Of a stretch of 64,000 nucleotides of DNA, positions 9,201 through 18,037 are shown piece by piece. The translations under genes were made by a program, and so were the position numbers. How positions within the stretch are numbered: the stretch's first letter is position 1; every line of letters starts with the position of its first letter. Below the pieces are notes generated by a model that saw nothing but the letters and a program-made list of their open reading frames with translations, made no database searches and had not been told where the DNA came from. This DNA comes from Aquimarina sp. ERC-38 (GTDB lineage Bacteria; Bacteroidota; Bacteroidia; Flavobacteriales; Flavobacteriaceae), in contig NZ_CP098511.1 in the NCBI RefSeq assembly GCF_026222555.1, forward strand, positions 601,501-665,500. Direction: 5' to 3'.

Positions 9201-10427
9201 TGAAGATTTTGGAATTACTCGTCTTCCTATTGTTCGTTTTTTTGTATTACCAGTTTCTTTTTCTTCGTATTCCTGTTCCCAACTTTCGAATTGACAGAAA
9301 CTAACGAGTGATTTTTGCGATTTTAATTTTCTCTGGTAAAATATGACTATATCCCTTAGATTTTCTTTTAATTCTTCAGTAAGAATTTTGTGAAATTGGG
9401 ATTGCGTATTCCATATAGTTTCAAATTCGTCTAAGTAATCTTGACGATAAAAAACTTGCTTTTTTAATGAGGCATGGGGATTTCTAGCTACTTGCTTATA
9501 TAAATACTGCCCTACAGTTTCATTATTAAGGTACAATTGCTTACTCCTATCAGAAATAGCCCCTAAATGTCCACTGGATTGACTTATATTATTATTTATT
9601 TCCTGTAATACAATAGCCAAATGCTCCAGTTCTAACATTTCTGTCAAACCTTTTACACGCCATTGATAATTTTCAAGTTTTTTACTGTTAGCGCTCCCAA
9701 CTCTTTTTATTCCCACTAAATCAAAAGGCTTTTCGCAGATAGCCCAAGTTTGAGACTTATTTTTGCCTTGTATACTATCATATAAAACTTGGGTAAGAAT
9801 TGACGGATAATACTCTTTCTGCTTATTCCATATATATTTAAATTCCTGCTTTAAATCAGATCTGTAGAAATCAGGAATATATTTTTCACCTTTTTCTAAA
9901 ATTTGTAATGCGTATTGACCGGGTGTTAGGTTTTCATCATACATTTTTTTGGCAACTGACATTCCGTTAATGGATTGACCTTCTTCTTCATTATATACTT
10001 TACGGCTATCTTTATATCCTCGTTTCTTATTTAAGGATAAAAATACTTTTGCAAGATCTTCCAATAAGACTTTTTCTGTAGCAGCTTTTGAACGGATTTC
10101 TAACGTTTGATAGGTGGTATTTTTTCCAATTTCTGTCAGGGGAGTATTAGGTAAAATAAAACCTTTATTTTCTAAAATTTTAATAAGCTCTTTTCTTCGT
10201 AATTTATAACGTTGAAGATTGCGCCTTGCTCCACGCTTTAAAGTTCTATTTGCATTAGTGGAAAGAGGACGGCCTTTTTCAAAATCCGTTTTTTCAACTG
10301 AAGTTAAAGGATTAACCCTAACCCCCAGTTTAACTATGCTGGAAGTTTCCCCGTCACTTTCTGATTCATTTACAAGTGCCCATCCTATGGATGTTGTTCC
10401 TAAATCTAACCCTAATATTTTTTTCAT
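6258..10427 (-). CDS. cas9: type II-C CRISPR effector nuclease Cas9
   Basis: A 1389-residue Cas9, long for II-C but usual for Bacteroidota. RuvC-I has Asp8 in GLDLGTTSIGW. The Arg-rich bridge helix is at about 58-80 (RTLKRGARRNLQRYKLRR). RuvC-II has Glu700 in IRIELARE. The HNH domain has DIEHIIP with His784, SNK with Asn798 and DDNQKKANR with Asn807. RuvC-III is HHAMDA (953-958, Asp957). A Lys/Asn-rich linker (about 1028-1048) leads to the C-terminal PAM-interacting region. All nuclease residues are present, so it should cut DNA guided by crRNA:tracrRNA. It leads the cas9-cas1-cas2 operon; the tracrRNA is transcribed divergently from the 5' intergenic region. Confidence 0.98.
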   Translation of the reverse strand: MKKILGLDLGTTSIGWALVNESESDGETSSIVKLGVRVNPLTSVEKTDFEKGRPLSTNANRTLKRGARRNLQRYKLRRKELIKILENKGFILPNTPLTEIGKNTTYQTLEIRSKAATEKVLLEDLAKVFLSLNKKRGYKDSRKVYNEEEGQSINGMSVAKKMYDENLTPGQYALQILEKGEKYIPDFYRSDLKQEFKYIWNKQKEYYPSILTQVLYDSIQGKNKSQTWAICEKPFDLVGIKRVGSANSKKLENYQWRVKGLTEMLELEHLAIVLQEINNNISQSSGHLGAISDRSKQLYLNNETVGQYLYKQVARNPHASLKKQVFYRQDYLDEFETIWNTQSQFHKILTEELKENLRDIVIFYQRKLKSQKSLVSFCQFESWEQEYEEKETGNTKKRTIGRRVIPKSSPLFQEFKIWQNLNHLIFTNVESNIELKIEDLDNETRKLLYDELNLRGDLSYKDLLKVLSKEMNIGKLTAWKSNFEKIEGNRTNQALFNVFHDISEREGYAIDWKKKNAFQIIEELKNTFPEIGIDTSILKFNGLQNDFDKQSSYQLWHLLYSTEEDDKISEEDRLIYGNSAVTLKKKLKEKFGFKPIYASLMTNIPLQQDYGNLSAKAIRKILPYLVDGHLYFEACKLAGYNHSKSLDVETLKNRKLKPRLELLKKNSLRNPVVEKILNQMVNLVNQIIETYGKPDIIRIELARELKKSAKERVKMTREIANATRRNDEMRKIIRQKFGIPNPTKSDVTRYRLYKELESRGHKDLFTDTYISPEKLYSKEIDIEHIIPKALLFDDSYSNKTLAFKDDNQKKANRTAYDFISQDYNSDLENFIERVESIAQEGQISRRKRNKLLMSQSKIPDGFIERDLRNSQYIAKKSKQMLFEVFTDVVTTTGGITDKLREDWDLINVMKELNLPKYRKLGLTEQEIRLNKTNGTLIEHEVIKDWTKRNDHRHHAMDALTVAYTTRNHIQYINNLNARKDTTKDNHHSIKNIESLIIVQNRKGKRVFKSPLSNFRENAKKHIESVLISFKNKNKVVTKNKNKTKKKNGLNVKVQLTPRGKLHNETIYGKSKRPLLKPTKLNKRFTLKEVKLIINKEEKFLVVNHLSKYQNKPNVAFDTKTLKKDPIINKENYLKEVLCFEEIFTIRKDINSDNFKNAKHIDKITDVGIKDVLKARIAEYGGDYKKALSDLDSDPIYLNREKKITIKRVTITGVTNVESLHTAKDHLGQMLFDDGGKEIPVDYVSTSNNHHVAIYEDENKNLQEEIVSFYEAVIRKNQKQPVVNKNHPKGWKFLFTMKQNEMFVFPSENFDPNHINLFDEKNTSLISPNLYRVQKFTFKDYFFRHHLETTVEDNKALSGISWKRCGLNGLQGIKKVRINHLGQIVHVGEY

Positions 10428-10520
10428 ACGTGTAAATTTCCTTCAATTTAATAAAAATAATTATTAGGTCTTTACGGAAAAACCACAATTACATTTTACA
10501 AATAATTTTGTATATTTACT

Positions 10521-10598
10521 GAACTGAAAGCAATTCACAATAAGGATTATTCCGTTGTGAAAACATTCAAAGCGGCCTCTGGTCGCTTTTTCTTTTTT
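10521..10598 (+). ncRNA. tracrRNA
   Basis: Bases 10521-10540 (GAACTGAAAGCAATTCACAA) are an exact 20-nt complement of repeat nt 2-21. They are followed by a small GGATTATTCC hairpin, a GTTGTGAAAAC segment and a final stem-loop with a U-run, the normal layout of a II-C tracrRNA. It is divergent from cas9. A TATATTTA box (10511-10518) resembles the Bacteroidota -7 element TAnnTTTG but sits so close that transcription from it would begin inside the anti-repeat, so the true 5' end may lie further upstream. I see no competing anti-repeat in the window. Confidence 0.9.
10571..10598 (+). terminator. rho-independent terminator of the tracrRNA
   Basis: AGCGGCC and GGTCGCT pair around a TCT loop (one G-U wobble), followed by TTTTCTTTTTT. 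This gives the 3' end of the tracrRNA and probably also forms its last functional stem-loop. Confidence 0.85.
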
Positions 10599-10857
10599 GT
10601 CATTATACGAACCCAACCCGAAATTACTTTTTTGAACTTCCCTATAATTACGTAGAAATACGGAGGTAATAAAGAAAGGAAGAATTACGGTTGCCTAATT
10701 AAGCAAACCAGCCAAACGAATCCGGAAAAAAGAACAGAAGTGCACTAATGTAATCAATACGACCACTAAGGTTGAACAAGTGGGAGAATTATCAACTTTT
10801 AACTCATATTATTTTTACTAAAGGAAGCTTCTCTTAATATACTAAAAAAGAAAAAAT

Positions 10858-12939
10858 ATGAGGGAATTAATTTTACTAGACTTATTTTCAGGTATTGGTG
10901 GTTTCCCTTTTGGTTTACAACAGGCAGGGTTCCAATTTAAAAGGCATTACTATAGTGAAATTGATCCGTATGCTATTGCCAGTTATCAGTATAATTTCAA
11001 AAACTCCATATATGCAGGACCTATCGAAAACATCAAAGAAGGAAGCATCCCAACACCTGACATCATTACCTTCGGATCGCCATGCCAGGATCTATCGGTT
11101 GCTGGAAAAAGGGAAGGGATCAAAGGATCTAAAAGCAAACTCTTTTTTGAAGCGGTTAGAATCCTGGAGCTCTATAAACCCCGTTTGTTTATCTTTGAAA
11201 ACGTCCGGGGGCTTTTCTACAGTAACCAGGGCAAAGACTTTGAAATCGTACTTAGATCGTTCGCCCACCTTGGGGTTTATGAGCTCCAATGGCAATTGCT
11301 TAATACTGCCTGGTTTCTCCCCCAGAATAGGGAACGCATCTATCTTGTCGGATCACTTGGAGGGCAAACCAGACCTCAAATATTCCCTGTCGGAGAAAGC
11401 TGTCAAAAGGCTCAAAATTGCTCTGGAAAAAGACTCTCGCAAACCAACACTGCTCCAACCATAACTACCAGGGCTGGTGATATATCAAATAAGAACAACC
11501 CTTATGTTTTTACTATCAGAAGTGGCAGGAAAGTTCCGGGGGGCTCTAAGGTGGAATTTAGAAAGGATGGCAGTACCAATTGCATTACCGGGGTAGAAAA
11601 AGATAACTTACTGCTTGGTAATTGGATACCGTTAAAACCAGAACGTACTGAAAAAGCCAAAAGGGTCCGAAAAGCAAATCAAAGAAAAGGGAAAGACTAT
11701 GTGGCTTTCCGGGAAAAACAACTTGTTCCCCGGAATGATGGTAAAATGGGTGCTATTACCACAAGCCCGCAAAATGAAAACCTTCTATACAACCTTAAAA
11801 ATATCCGCAGGTTGACCCCGTTGGAATGCGAACGCCTACAGGGGTTTCCGGACCATTGGACAAAGTACGGTATCCGGGAAGGTAAGAAAATAGGATTAAG
11901 TGATAGTAGAAGGTACCGACTGATTGGCAACGCGGTAAGCCCACCAGTTGTTACCCTGATAGGAAAACGGATAAAAGCTGGCAATATGTTTAACCAAGGA
12001 AAGATAAACCTTAAAAAACCTTTGAACCCCGATTTGGATGGGTTAGGAAAACCTGGTAAGACGCCTGTTAGTTATTACGGGGGAAAGCAGAACCTGGTCA
12101 AGCGGATATTAGCATTGATCCCCAGGCATAACCTTTATTGTGAACCTTTCGTGGGGGGTGCTGCAGTATTTTTTACCAAACCGCCAAGCCCGGTCGAAGT
12201 AATCAATGACCTGGATGGGAAAGTGGTTAATTTCTATTACGTCTGTAAAACCCAGTTTCCCAAACTGCAAAAGATGATCCAGGCGACCCCCCATAGCAGA
12301 AAGCTCCATACAGAAGCTAAAGAAATACTTTTGGACTCCAGTGAGAAAGATAAAATCAAAAAAGCTTGGGCATTTTGGGTACAAACCAATATGAGCTTCT
12401 CTTCCCGTATCTATGGGGGTTATGCATATGAAAGAAAGACCAATGGGGTTTCCAGGACTATCCTAAACAAGAAAAACCAGTTTACAAAGGATATATGTGA
12501 AAGGCTGGACCTGGTAGATATTGAATGCAATGATGCGCTCAAAGTTATCCGGAGCAGGGATACCAAAGAAAGTTTCTTCTATGTAGACCCCCCTTACTTT
12601 AATTCTGATATGGGACATTATAAAGGGTATAGCGAACAGGATTTTACTGATTTACTTGAGCTACTTTCTAAGATAAAAGGAAAGTTTTTATTAAGTAGTT
12701 ACCCATCGGATATTTTAGCGCAATACACTAGAAAATATAAGTGGCACCAACAGGCTATAGAGCAAACCGTAAGTGTTACTAAAGGCACCCGGGATAAAAA
12801 GAAAATAGAAGTATTTACAGCCAACTATAATATTACAAAAATGGATAATGTCTTAAATGGAAGGAATGATGATATAAAAACCTCAATATTATTGAAAGCA
12901 AAAGCCATTAAACTTCGTTTTTCTCTTGTGAAAAAATAA
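10858..12939 (+). CDS. fused C5-cytosine / N6-adenine DNA methyltransferase
   Basis: This 693-residue protein contains two complete methyltransferases. The N-terminal part is a C5-cytosine enzyme: motif I DLFSGIGGF (8-16), catalytic PCQ (75-77), ENV (114-116), QNRERIYLVG (156-165), and GNAV (357-360). The C-terminal part is a Dam-type N6-adenine enzyme: YYGGK (406-410), EPFVGGA (429-435) and catalytic DPPY (577-580). Both use S-adenosylmethionine. No restriction endonuclease gene is next to it, so it looks like an orphan modifier such as phages use to protect their DNA. Two RecA-like/membrane genes follow on the same strand. The recognition sequences cannot be read from the protein. Confidence 0.9.
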   Translation: MRELILLDLFSGIGGFPFGLQQAGFQFKRHYYSEIDPYAIASYQYNFKNSIYAGPIENIKEGSIPTPDIITFGSPCQDLSVAGKREGIKGSKSKLFFEAVRILELYKPRLFIFENVRGLFYSNQGKDFEIVLRSFAHLGVYELQWQLLNTAWFLPQNRERIYLVGSLGGQTRPQIFPVGESCQKAQNCSGKRLSQTNTAPTITTRAGDISNKNNPYVFTIRSGRKVPGGSKVEFRKDGSTNCITGVEKDNLLLGNWIPLKPERTEKAKRVRKANQRKGKDYVAFREKQLVPRNDGKMGAITTSPQNENLLYNLKNIRRLTPLECERLQGFPDHWTKYGIREGKKIGLSDSRRYRLIGNAVSPPVVTLIGKRIKAGNMFNQGKINLKKPLNPDLDGLGKPGKTPVSYYGGKQNLVKRILALIPRHNLYCEPFVGGAAVFFTKPPSPVEVINDLDGKVVNFYYVCKTQFPKLQKMIQATPHSRKLHTEAKEILLDSSEKDKIKKAWAFWVQTNMSFSSRIYGGYAYERKTNGVSRTILNKKNQFTKDICERLDLVDIECNDALKVIRSRDTKESFFYVDPPYFNSDMGHYKGYSEQDFTDLLELLSKIKGKFLLSSYPSDILAQYTRKYKWHQQAIEQTVSVTKGTRDKKKIEVFTANYNITKMDNVLNGRNDDIKTSILLKAKAIKLRFSLVKK

Positions 12940-13002
12940 CCTATCCCGAAGCAACACGACACAAGCTGAAAGTAGAATAGCCTCCGTTTGTAGTATTACC
13001 AA

Positions 13003-14241
13003 ATGGAAAAACAGCATATTTCATTTGACAACTATCAAAATACTATTTCCAATAAAGATGTAATAAGATTACCGGACATCCTGCAAAAGGGGCATCAATT
13101 CTTTTTGGAAGCACAGGAATTCTATTATCTCGAACCAGAGATACGGGAAACCGTGGATATCTATTTAGAACAGCTAAATACTCACCTCTTTAGTAATAAA
13201 AAAACACCTAAGAAAGATGCACTCTCCTCTGCATCATTTATAAAGGCATTTCTAGTTATGCACCGGACGATCCAATCCAGGGAAAAGCTAAAGGAATTTA
13301 TCCTTTCATTACAAAAAGCAGTAACCAATAAGGAGATTACTAAGGAAGACCCTTATGCAAACCATATTGAAGAAATACAGGACAAATTAGTCAGGCAGTA
13401 TAACGAAATGGTAGTGGTCGATCAGATAGAGGTTATCATCAACCCTAAATGGCGTTCCCAACTTCAAAAAATAGTATCCCCCTTGCCTAAAAAGGGATTA
13501 GGGAATTTGGATATTCCGGTACCAAATGCCAGGGTTATGACTGCACCTACTATAAAAAACGACCCGTTATTCACTTCTTTTGACCAACAACCCATAAAAA
13601 GGGGTAAAAGTACATTTCAATTACCAGGGGCAATGAGGGTATTGCTAGGGGATTTAGAAAAGTTTGAACTGGCCATTACTATTGAAGGGGATCAGGGGGG
13701 TGGAAAAACGCGGTTTACATATCAACTGGCGGATGCTTTTGCTGCAATAGGAAACAGAGTAGCCATCTTTACTTTAGAGATTGGTGGGCAATCTGACCTT
13801 ATCAACCGTATGCGTGAAGAATACTTAAGCCCTCAAAACAGGAACCGTATTTCCAAGGCTGACAGGCTCCCTGACGGTTATAATACTATCACAAATGCAG
13901 CAAGAGCTTTTGACGTGATTATCATTGATAGTTGGAACAAAACGGGGCTCCCTTCACAAGACTTTGACCGCTTACGAAAGGAACACCCGGACACTATTTT
14001 TATAGTCATCTTTCAGCGTACTACCCAGAAAACAATCCGCGGAGGTACTGCCCCTTTATTTGATGCAGGTATTAATATTGAAGTGGTTAAAGTAGACGAT
14101 ACTTTCCAAAATAACTATGCGGTGACCACTAAAAACAGGTATGGGGTTACCGGGATAAAATACAACATCCACACCAGGAATATTATAGGAGCAGCAGAGG
14201 TTCCTTCAGAATCTGAAAATAATCAAATAGAAATGTTATGA
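13003..14241 (+). CDS. RecA-like P-loop ATPase
   Basis: A 412-residue protein whose C-terminal half has a RecA-fold ATPase core: Walker A GDQGGGKT (229-236), a second strand VAIFTLEIGG, and Walker B DVIIIDSW (about 304-311). The N-terminal 200 residues are helical without a recognised domain. RepA/DnaB/RadA-like ATPases of this type occur in plasmid and phage replication or recombination modules; I infer a role in handling the element's DNA, not a proven one. It starts 63 bases after the methyltransferase and overlaps the next gene by 4 bases (ATGA), so the three form an operon. Confidence 0.7.
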   Translation: MEKQHISFDNYQNTISNKDVIRLPDILQKGHQFFLEAQEFYYLEPEIRETVDIYLEQLNTHLFSNKKTPKKDALSSASFIKAFLVMHRTIQSREKLKEFILSLQKAVTNKEITKEDPYANHIEEIQDKLVRQYNEMVVVDQIEVIINPKWRSQLQKIVSPLPKKGLGNLDIPVPNARVMTAPTIKNDPLFTSFDQQPIKRGKSTFQLPGAMRVLLGDLEKFELAITIEGDQGGGKTRFTYQLADAFAAIGNRVAIFTLEIGGQSDLINRMREEYLSPQNRNRISKADRLPDGYNTITNAARAFDVIIIDSWNKTGLPSQDFDRLRKEHPDTIFIVIFQRTTQKTIRGGTAPLFDAGINIEVVKVDDTFQNNYAVTTKNRYGVTGIKYNIHTRNIIGAAEVPSESENNQIEML

Positions 14242-14903
14242 CCTACTACATCAGTATTATCCAAACTATATGGAAGTTACTTCCTATTGCATTAATTATC
14301 CTCTTGGGCATCCTTTTCTTTTCCTGGAGGAGTGAACGGCAAAAAGTAAACGATTTTAAAGAAATGCAACAAGCCCAGTCGCAAGAGATTAAGAAATGGA
14401 AAGACAAAGCTGGTAAAAACAGGGCGCGGGCAGAAATAGCAGAAATTAATGCCCGACATACTAAAACAGTAATGAGCAAAGAACTGCAACTAATGCTAAA
14501 AAGGGAAGTAGGTAATATTAAAAGGAACCTTATCAGCTACTCTTCCGTAAAAGCTTCAACGCAAGGTAATCTTGGGGTTAGAGGAAAGGATACAATCTAT
14601 AAAATTGACGAAAAAACAATACTACCTGCAAAACAGTTCGGGCTGCAAAATCCGGATTTGGATTTTGAAGGGGTTTATGTCCCCCAGCTGGACACGCTGA
14701 TGGCCAACTACAAGATCATCCACAACTTTGATGTTTTCTATTACTATAAAAAGCCTGGTAAAGCCCCCTGGAATTTGTTCCGGAGGAGAAGAGCGGTAGC
14801 CGAGATTAAATTCCATAATTACGGATCGCAGGCAGATAGTCTGTTTACACTGGTTATGGAAAGGAGGAAAGGTTTTTTTAAAAGGTTTCTTGGTAAGAAA
14901 TGA
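14238..14903 (+). CDS. single-pass membrane protein with coiled coil
   Basis: A 221-residue protein with an N-terminal membrane segment (about residues 10-28), then a charged helical region (30-90) rich in Lys, Glu and Gln, typical of a coiled coil, and a C-terminal soluble domain ending in many basic residues. The layout resembles Rz-like or DUF6549-like proteins of Bacteroidota phages, but I cannot confirm this. The start codon overlaps the end of the ATPase gene, so translation is coupled. It ends 5 bases before the convergent end of the next gene. Confidence 0.55.
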   Translation: MTYYISIIQTIWKLLPIALIILLGILFFSWRSERQKVNDFKEMQQAQSQEIKKWKDKAGKNRARAEIAEINARHTKTVMSKELQLMLKREVGNIKRNLISYSSVKASTQGNLGVRGKDTIYKIDEKTILPAKQFGLQNPDLDFEGVYVPQLDTLMANYKIIHNFDVFYYYKKPGKAPWNLFRRRRAVAEIKFHNYGSQADSLFTLVMERRKGFFKRFLGKK

Positions 14904-14908
14904 TTTTT

Positions 14909-16264
14909 TCAATTATTTAAGTTATAAGTTATTCCAAAAAAATGTCCAAAACTAAATTTCTCGGTTGTAGGAATTTGTCCTGAAGATCCTAGATCATAAG
15001 AAGTAGTACCATCAGGTATGAAATTATTATCTAAAACATTAATTCTACCCATGGTTAAACCACTACTTAAAACAAACCTTTCATTTTTACCCAAGATTAT
15101 TCCTGCTCCGCTTATAATTTGAAATTTTTGGTTTGATGTAAGTAAAGTTCCAAAATTAATTGTAGGTCTAACCCATGATCCGCCTCTTAGTGAAATATTT
15201 ACCATAGCGCCAAACCCAAAATCGTATTCACCTAGATCATTTCTTGTAATAGTCTTTTTATTTTCAGACGTATTATTAGTTGTATATACCTGATCAAATA
15301 AACTTGTAATAAAGGCACCTCCACTAAAATCTATCTTTAACCCTCCTCGTAACCATATTTTAAACTTATGTACGTATGGTGATGAATTTTCACCATCATA
15401 AATTTCCAGTTTAACTATTACATAGTCAATATTATCTCCGAAAACATCTAGAGGTAATAAATAAGTCTTAGACTCAACATTATTTGAAATTTTAATCTTT
15501 TCGAACAAAGTATCTAAGCGTTCCTTGTAGGAATTTATGGAATTATTAATATTTAATTTAACATTATTACTACTATCGTCATCAACGTTCAAGAGATTTA
15601 TTTTGTCTATCAAAGATAAAATATTAGAGAAGTCAGTAAATGCTTCATTCTCAAAATATTCTAAGTCTTCATACTCCAAAGATTGTAGTTTAGATATTTT
15701 GTCAAAGTTAAAAGCTATCTTATATTCGAGTTGTTTTAATTTAAAATCTACATCAGTAATTAATTCCTCAATACTTTCACCTTTATCTAATGCGATATAA
15801 TTGTTATATTCTCTAGGATCGTCTATTTCATTTTCCTTCTTATTTTGATTTATGTATTGTAGGGTAAAGTCATCTGAACCAAATAAATTTATTTTTTCAT
15901 AAGACAGAATATATTTGTATCTTAAGGGGTTACCATTAATTAATTTTACTGCAAGTGGATTTCTATTTTTTACAATTAATCTTTTACTTCTTCCAGAATG
16001 GATAATACTAGTATAATCAGGACTTCCTAGATCTATTGTAATAATTGTTGTTTCAATCTCTTTTGAAGCCGATGTTTTTTTCTCCTTTATTCTCCTTAAT
16101 ATGCTTTGAGTTTCAAGGTTTTCTTCTTTTCTACTATCTTCATTTTCGTTTTTCTTTGTTCTTGTTACAATTAATACACTTTTATCAGGATTTTGTTTTT
16201 CATCTTCTTGTGCATTAAGTAACATTGACATAATTACCAGGAATAAACTTAAGATTAATTTCAT
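14909..16264 (-). CDS. secreted protein with putative C-terminal outer-membrane barrel
   Basis: A 451-residue protein with a signal peptide (MKLILSLFLVIMSMLLNAQ, cleavage after about residue 19). The N-terminal half is charged and helical (Lys/Glu/Asn-rich, around 20-240). The last 150 residues have alternating hydrophobic strands with Gly (SGGAFITSLF, YDFGFGAMVNISL, FSFGHFFGITYNL), as in a small outer-membrane beta-barrel. Gene order is convergent with the methyltransferase operon. The base composition is more AT-rich than the genes to its left. It is likely accessory cargo of the island; function unknown. Confidence 0.55.
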   Translation of the reverse strand: MKLILSLFLVIMSMLLNAQEDEKQNPDKSVLIVTRTKKNENEDSRKEENLETQSILRRIKEKKTSASKEIETTIITIDLGSPDYTSIIHSGRSKRLIVKNRNPLAVKLINGNPLRYKYILSYEKINLFGSDDFTLQYINQNKKENEIDDPREYNNYIALDKGESIEELITDVDFKLKQLEYKIAFNFDKISKLQSLEYEDLEYFENEAFTDFSNILSLIDKINLLNVDDDSSNNVKLNINNSINSYKERLDTLFEKIKISNNVESKTYLLPLDVFGDNIDYVIVKLEIYDGENSSPYVHKFKIWLRGGLKIDFSGGAFITSLFDQVYTTNNTSENKKTITRNDLGEYDFGFGAMVNISLRGGSWVRPTINFGTLLTSNQKFQIISGAGIILGKNERFVLSSGLTMGRINVLDNNFIPDGTTSYDLGSSGQIPTTEKFSFGHFFGITYNLNN

Positions 16265-16630
16265 AAAAATAATTTATTAACAATTTTTAAGTAAGAAATT
16301 TAAAAGGCTTAAAGATTACCACTATACATTTAGAACTAATTTAAAAAAAATAGAATACTAAAAAATAACCCTTAATATTCCTGTAATATAATAAATATTC
16401 ATTTATGCAGAATCGTAAAAATGTGTAGGGGAAGCCTACAGTTGTACTTGAACTTACATGTCGAAAGACAACGTATTTTGAATCCAGCGCTTTTATTTAT
16501 TCCTTAAAATCGAAGTAATTTTAATTTAACATAAGCCAATTACGTTAGACTAATTGAGTTTCAATAATCTATAGAATTTCAACAATAGTTTTATGGATAG
16601 ATTTTTTAGTTATGCTTAAATATAAAGAGC
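16265..16630. other. 366-bp non-coding stretch
   Basis: AT-rich gap between the upstream end of the secreted-protein gene and the 3' end of the integrase gene. I see no gene here. A short TGTAGG/CCTACA hairpin around 16430 is too small to interpret. The gap probably holds the promoter of the minus-strand secreted-protein gene. Confidence 0.4.
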
Positions 16631-17854
16631 TTAAAAGTCCAAAACATTATTGAGTGCCTTATCAGTTTCTGTATGATCAAAATTGGATTGATAACCAATA
16701 GTTGTATTTAAACTTGAATGTCTATATAATTTTTGAAGTTTTTGAGGAGACACTTTATCACCGGCAATCTGACCAAATGAATGCCTAGCTATATGACTAG
16801 TTATCTTTTTGCTTATTTCCAACATCTCCCCTATTTGCCCTAAATAGTTATTAATTTTTTTCGTGCTTGTCTTTATTTTATTGTACATTGCTTTTGAGTT
16901 TTTCTGATCGACTCCCTCGAGGAAAGGAAAAATAAAACCTTTCATTACTTTATCATGTTTTCTGTAAAAACTTAGTATATTGATAGCTTTGTCAGGTAGT
17001 CTAAGAGAGTCTATCTTGTTATTTTTCCCCATTTTATAATATAATCGGTTATCTATAATATCCCCCCATTTCATCTGTAAAGCATCGGAGATTCGAATTC
17101 CAGCTAGATAGAAAGAAAACAAAAACAAATTTTTAGTATGCCAGATAGGAGTATCTTCTTTCAATTCTAAAGTTTCTATAGCTAAAATTTCAACTTTATT
17201 CAAACCTATCTTTTCACTTTCAGGATATCTTATTTTTACCTTGCCGGTACCAAATGGGTAAAATTTCTTTTCTACAATTCCTCTGCGAATAGCTCTGTTA
17301 AAAAGTAGCCGAATTAAAACAAAAACATTCATAATTGACCTTTCAGAAACTTCACATTTTACTTTAAGGTAAATTGCTAGCTTTTTTAACATTGTTTCAT
17401 CAATTTCCTGGAAATTGAGGTGTTCTCCTCCACGAAAATCTTTAATGCTATTTATTTTACTTTTATCAGATATTGCACGGTTATAATTCTCCAGTTTTTT
17501 TAAGTCTTCAATATGTTCTTTTGCCAAGGTAAAAAAAGATTGATCATTCTGTTTAAAGGTACGAATGGAATCTACAATTTGCTTGGCAGTTAATTTTAAA
17601 TTCAGACTTTTGGACTCATAAATTACATCGTCTAACAAATCGTATTTTTTTCTGACAATTCTATTGATGGAAGAATGTCTAGGATGAGATGTTTTAACTT
17701 TTTCTGCCTTTTCATCAAAATCTTTCGGATTGATATTATATCCTATATGATAATAGCTCTTTTTTCTATTTACTGTAACTCTTAATGCTAACCTATATAA
17801 TTTCTCTCCGTTACTATTTTTCTTTGCATGTAAAACGGTCTTTAATTTTGCCAT
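16631..17854 (-). CDS. tyrosine recombinase (integrase)
   Basis: A 407-residue phage-type integrase. Catalytic residues: Arg254 in AGIRISDAL, His354 and Arg357 in SHIARHSF, His379 in LYRHSS, and the nucleophile Tyr388 in TIGYQ. The N-terminal part (arm-binding, then SAM-like core-binding at about 105-195) is the usual Bacteroidota layout. It lies 183 bases from a tRNA-Leu 3' fragment and is transcribed away from it, the classic arrangement of an integrase beside its attachment site. It should catalyse integration and, with helper factors, excision of the island. All active-site residues are present, so it may be functional. Confidence 0.93.
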   Translation of the reverse strand: MAKLKTVLHAKKNSNGEKLYRLALRVTVNRKKSYYHIGYNINPKDFDEKAEKVKTSHPRHSSINRIVRKKYDLLDDVIYESKSLNLKLTAKQIVDSIRTFKQNDQSFFTLAKEHIEDLKKLENYNRAISDKSKINSIKDFRGGEHLNFQEIDETMLKKLAIYLKVKCEVSERSIMNVFVLIRLLFNRAIRRGIVEKKFYPFGTGKVKIRYPESEKIGLNKVEILAIETLELKEDTPIWHTKNLFLFSFYLAGIRISDALQMKWGDIIDNRLYYKMGKNNKIDSLRLPDKAINILSFYRKHDKVMKGFIFPFLEGVDQKNSKAMYNKIKTSTKKINNYLGQIGEMLEISKKITSHIARHSFGQIAGDKVSPQKLQKLYRHSSLNTTIGYQSNFDHTETDKALNNVLDF

Positions 17855-17901
17855 ATTACTTATATCGAATTAAAAGCTAATTTACATATAATTTTTTAGC
17901 T

Positions 17902-17925
17902 GGGTAACACATTGGGTAACACATT
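17902..17925. repeat. tandem 12-mer, candidate integrase arm-type sites
   Basis: GGGTAACACATT occurs twice head-to-tail between the integrase start and the tRNA fragment. Tyrosine recombinases of integrative elements bind short direct repeats (arm sites) flanking the core site, and these are well placed for that role. The assignment is inferred from position and repeat structure. Confidence 0.5.
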
Positions 17926-18037
17926 TTAGTCATTTCTAAAGAATCTCAATTATTATAATACACCATTCAAACCCTGTATATACCGCACTTTATAGGTAAT
18001 TAGCGTTAATTTAGAACGATTGAAGCACCCCAAGAAA

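Noticed and set aside
10895..11464. 189-codon open frame in the methyltransferase gene
   Set aside because: It overlaps the C5-methyltransferase motifs in another frame and shows no protein features of its own.
16420..16450. TGTAGG/CCTACA hairpin before the integrase gene end
   Set aside because: Only six base pairs and no T-run; chance is likely.
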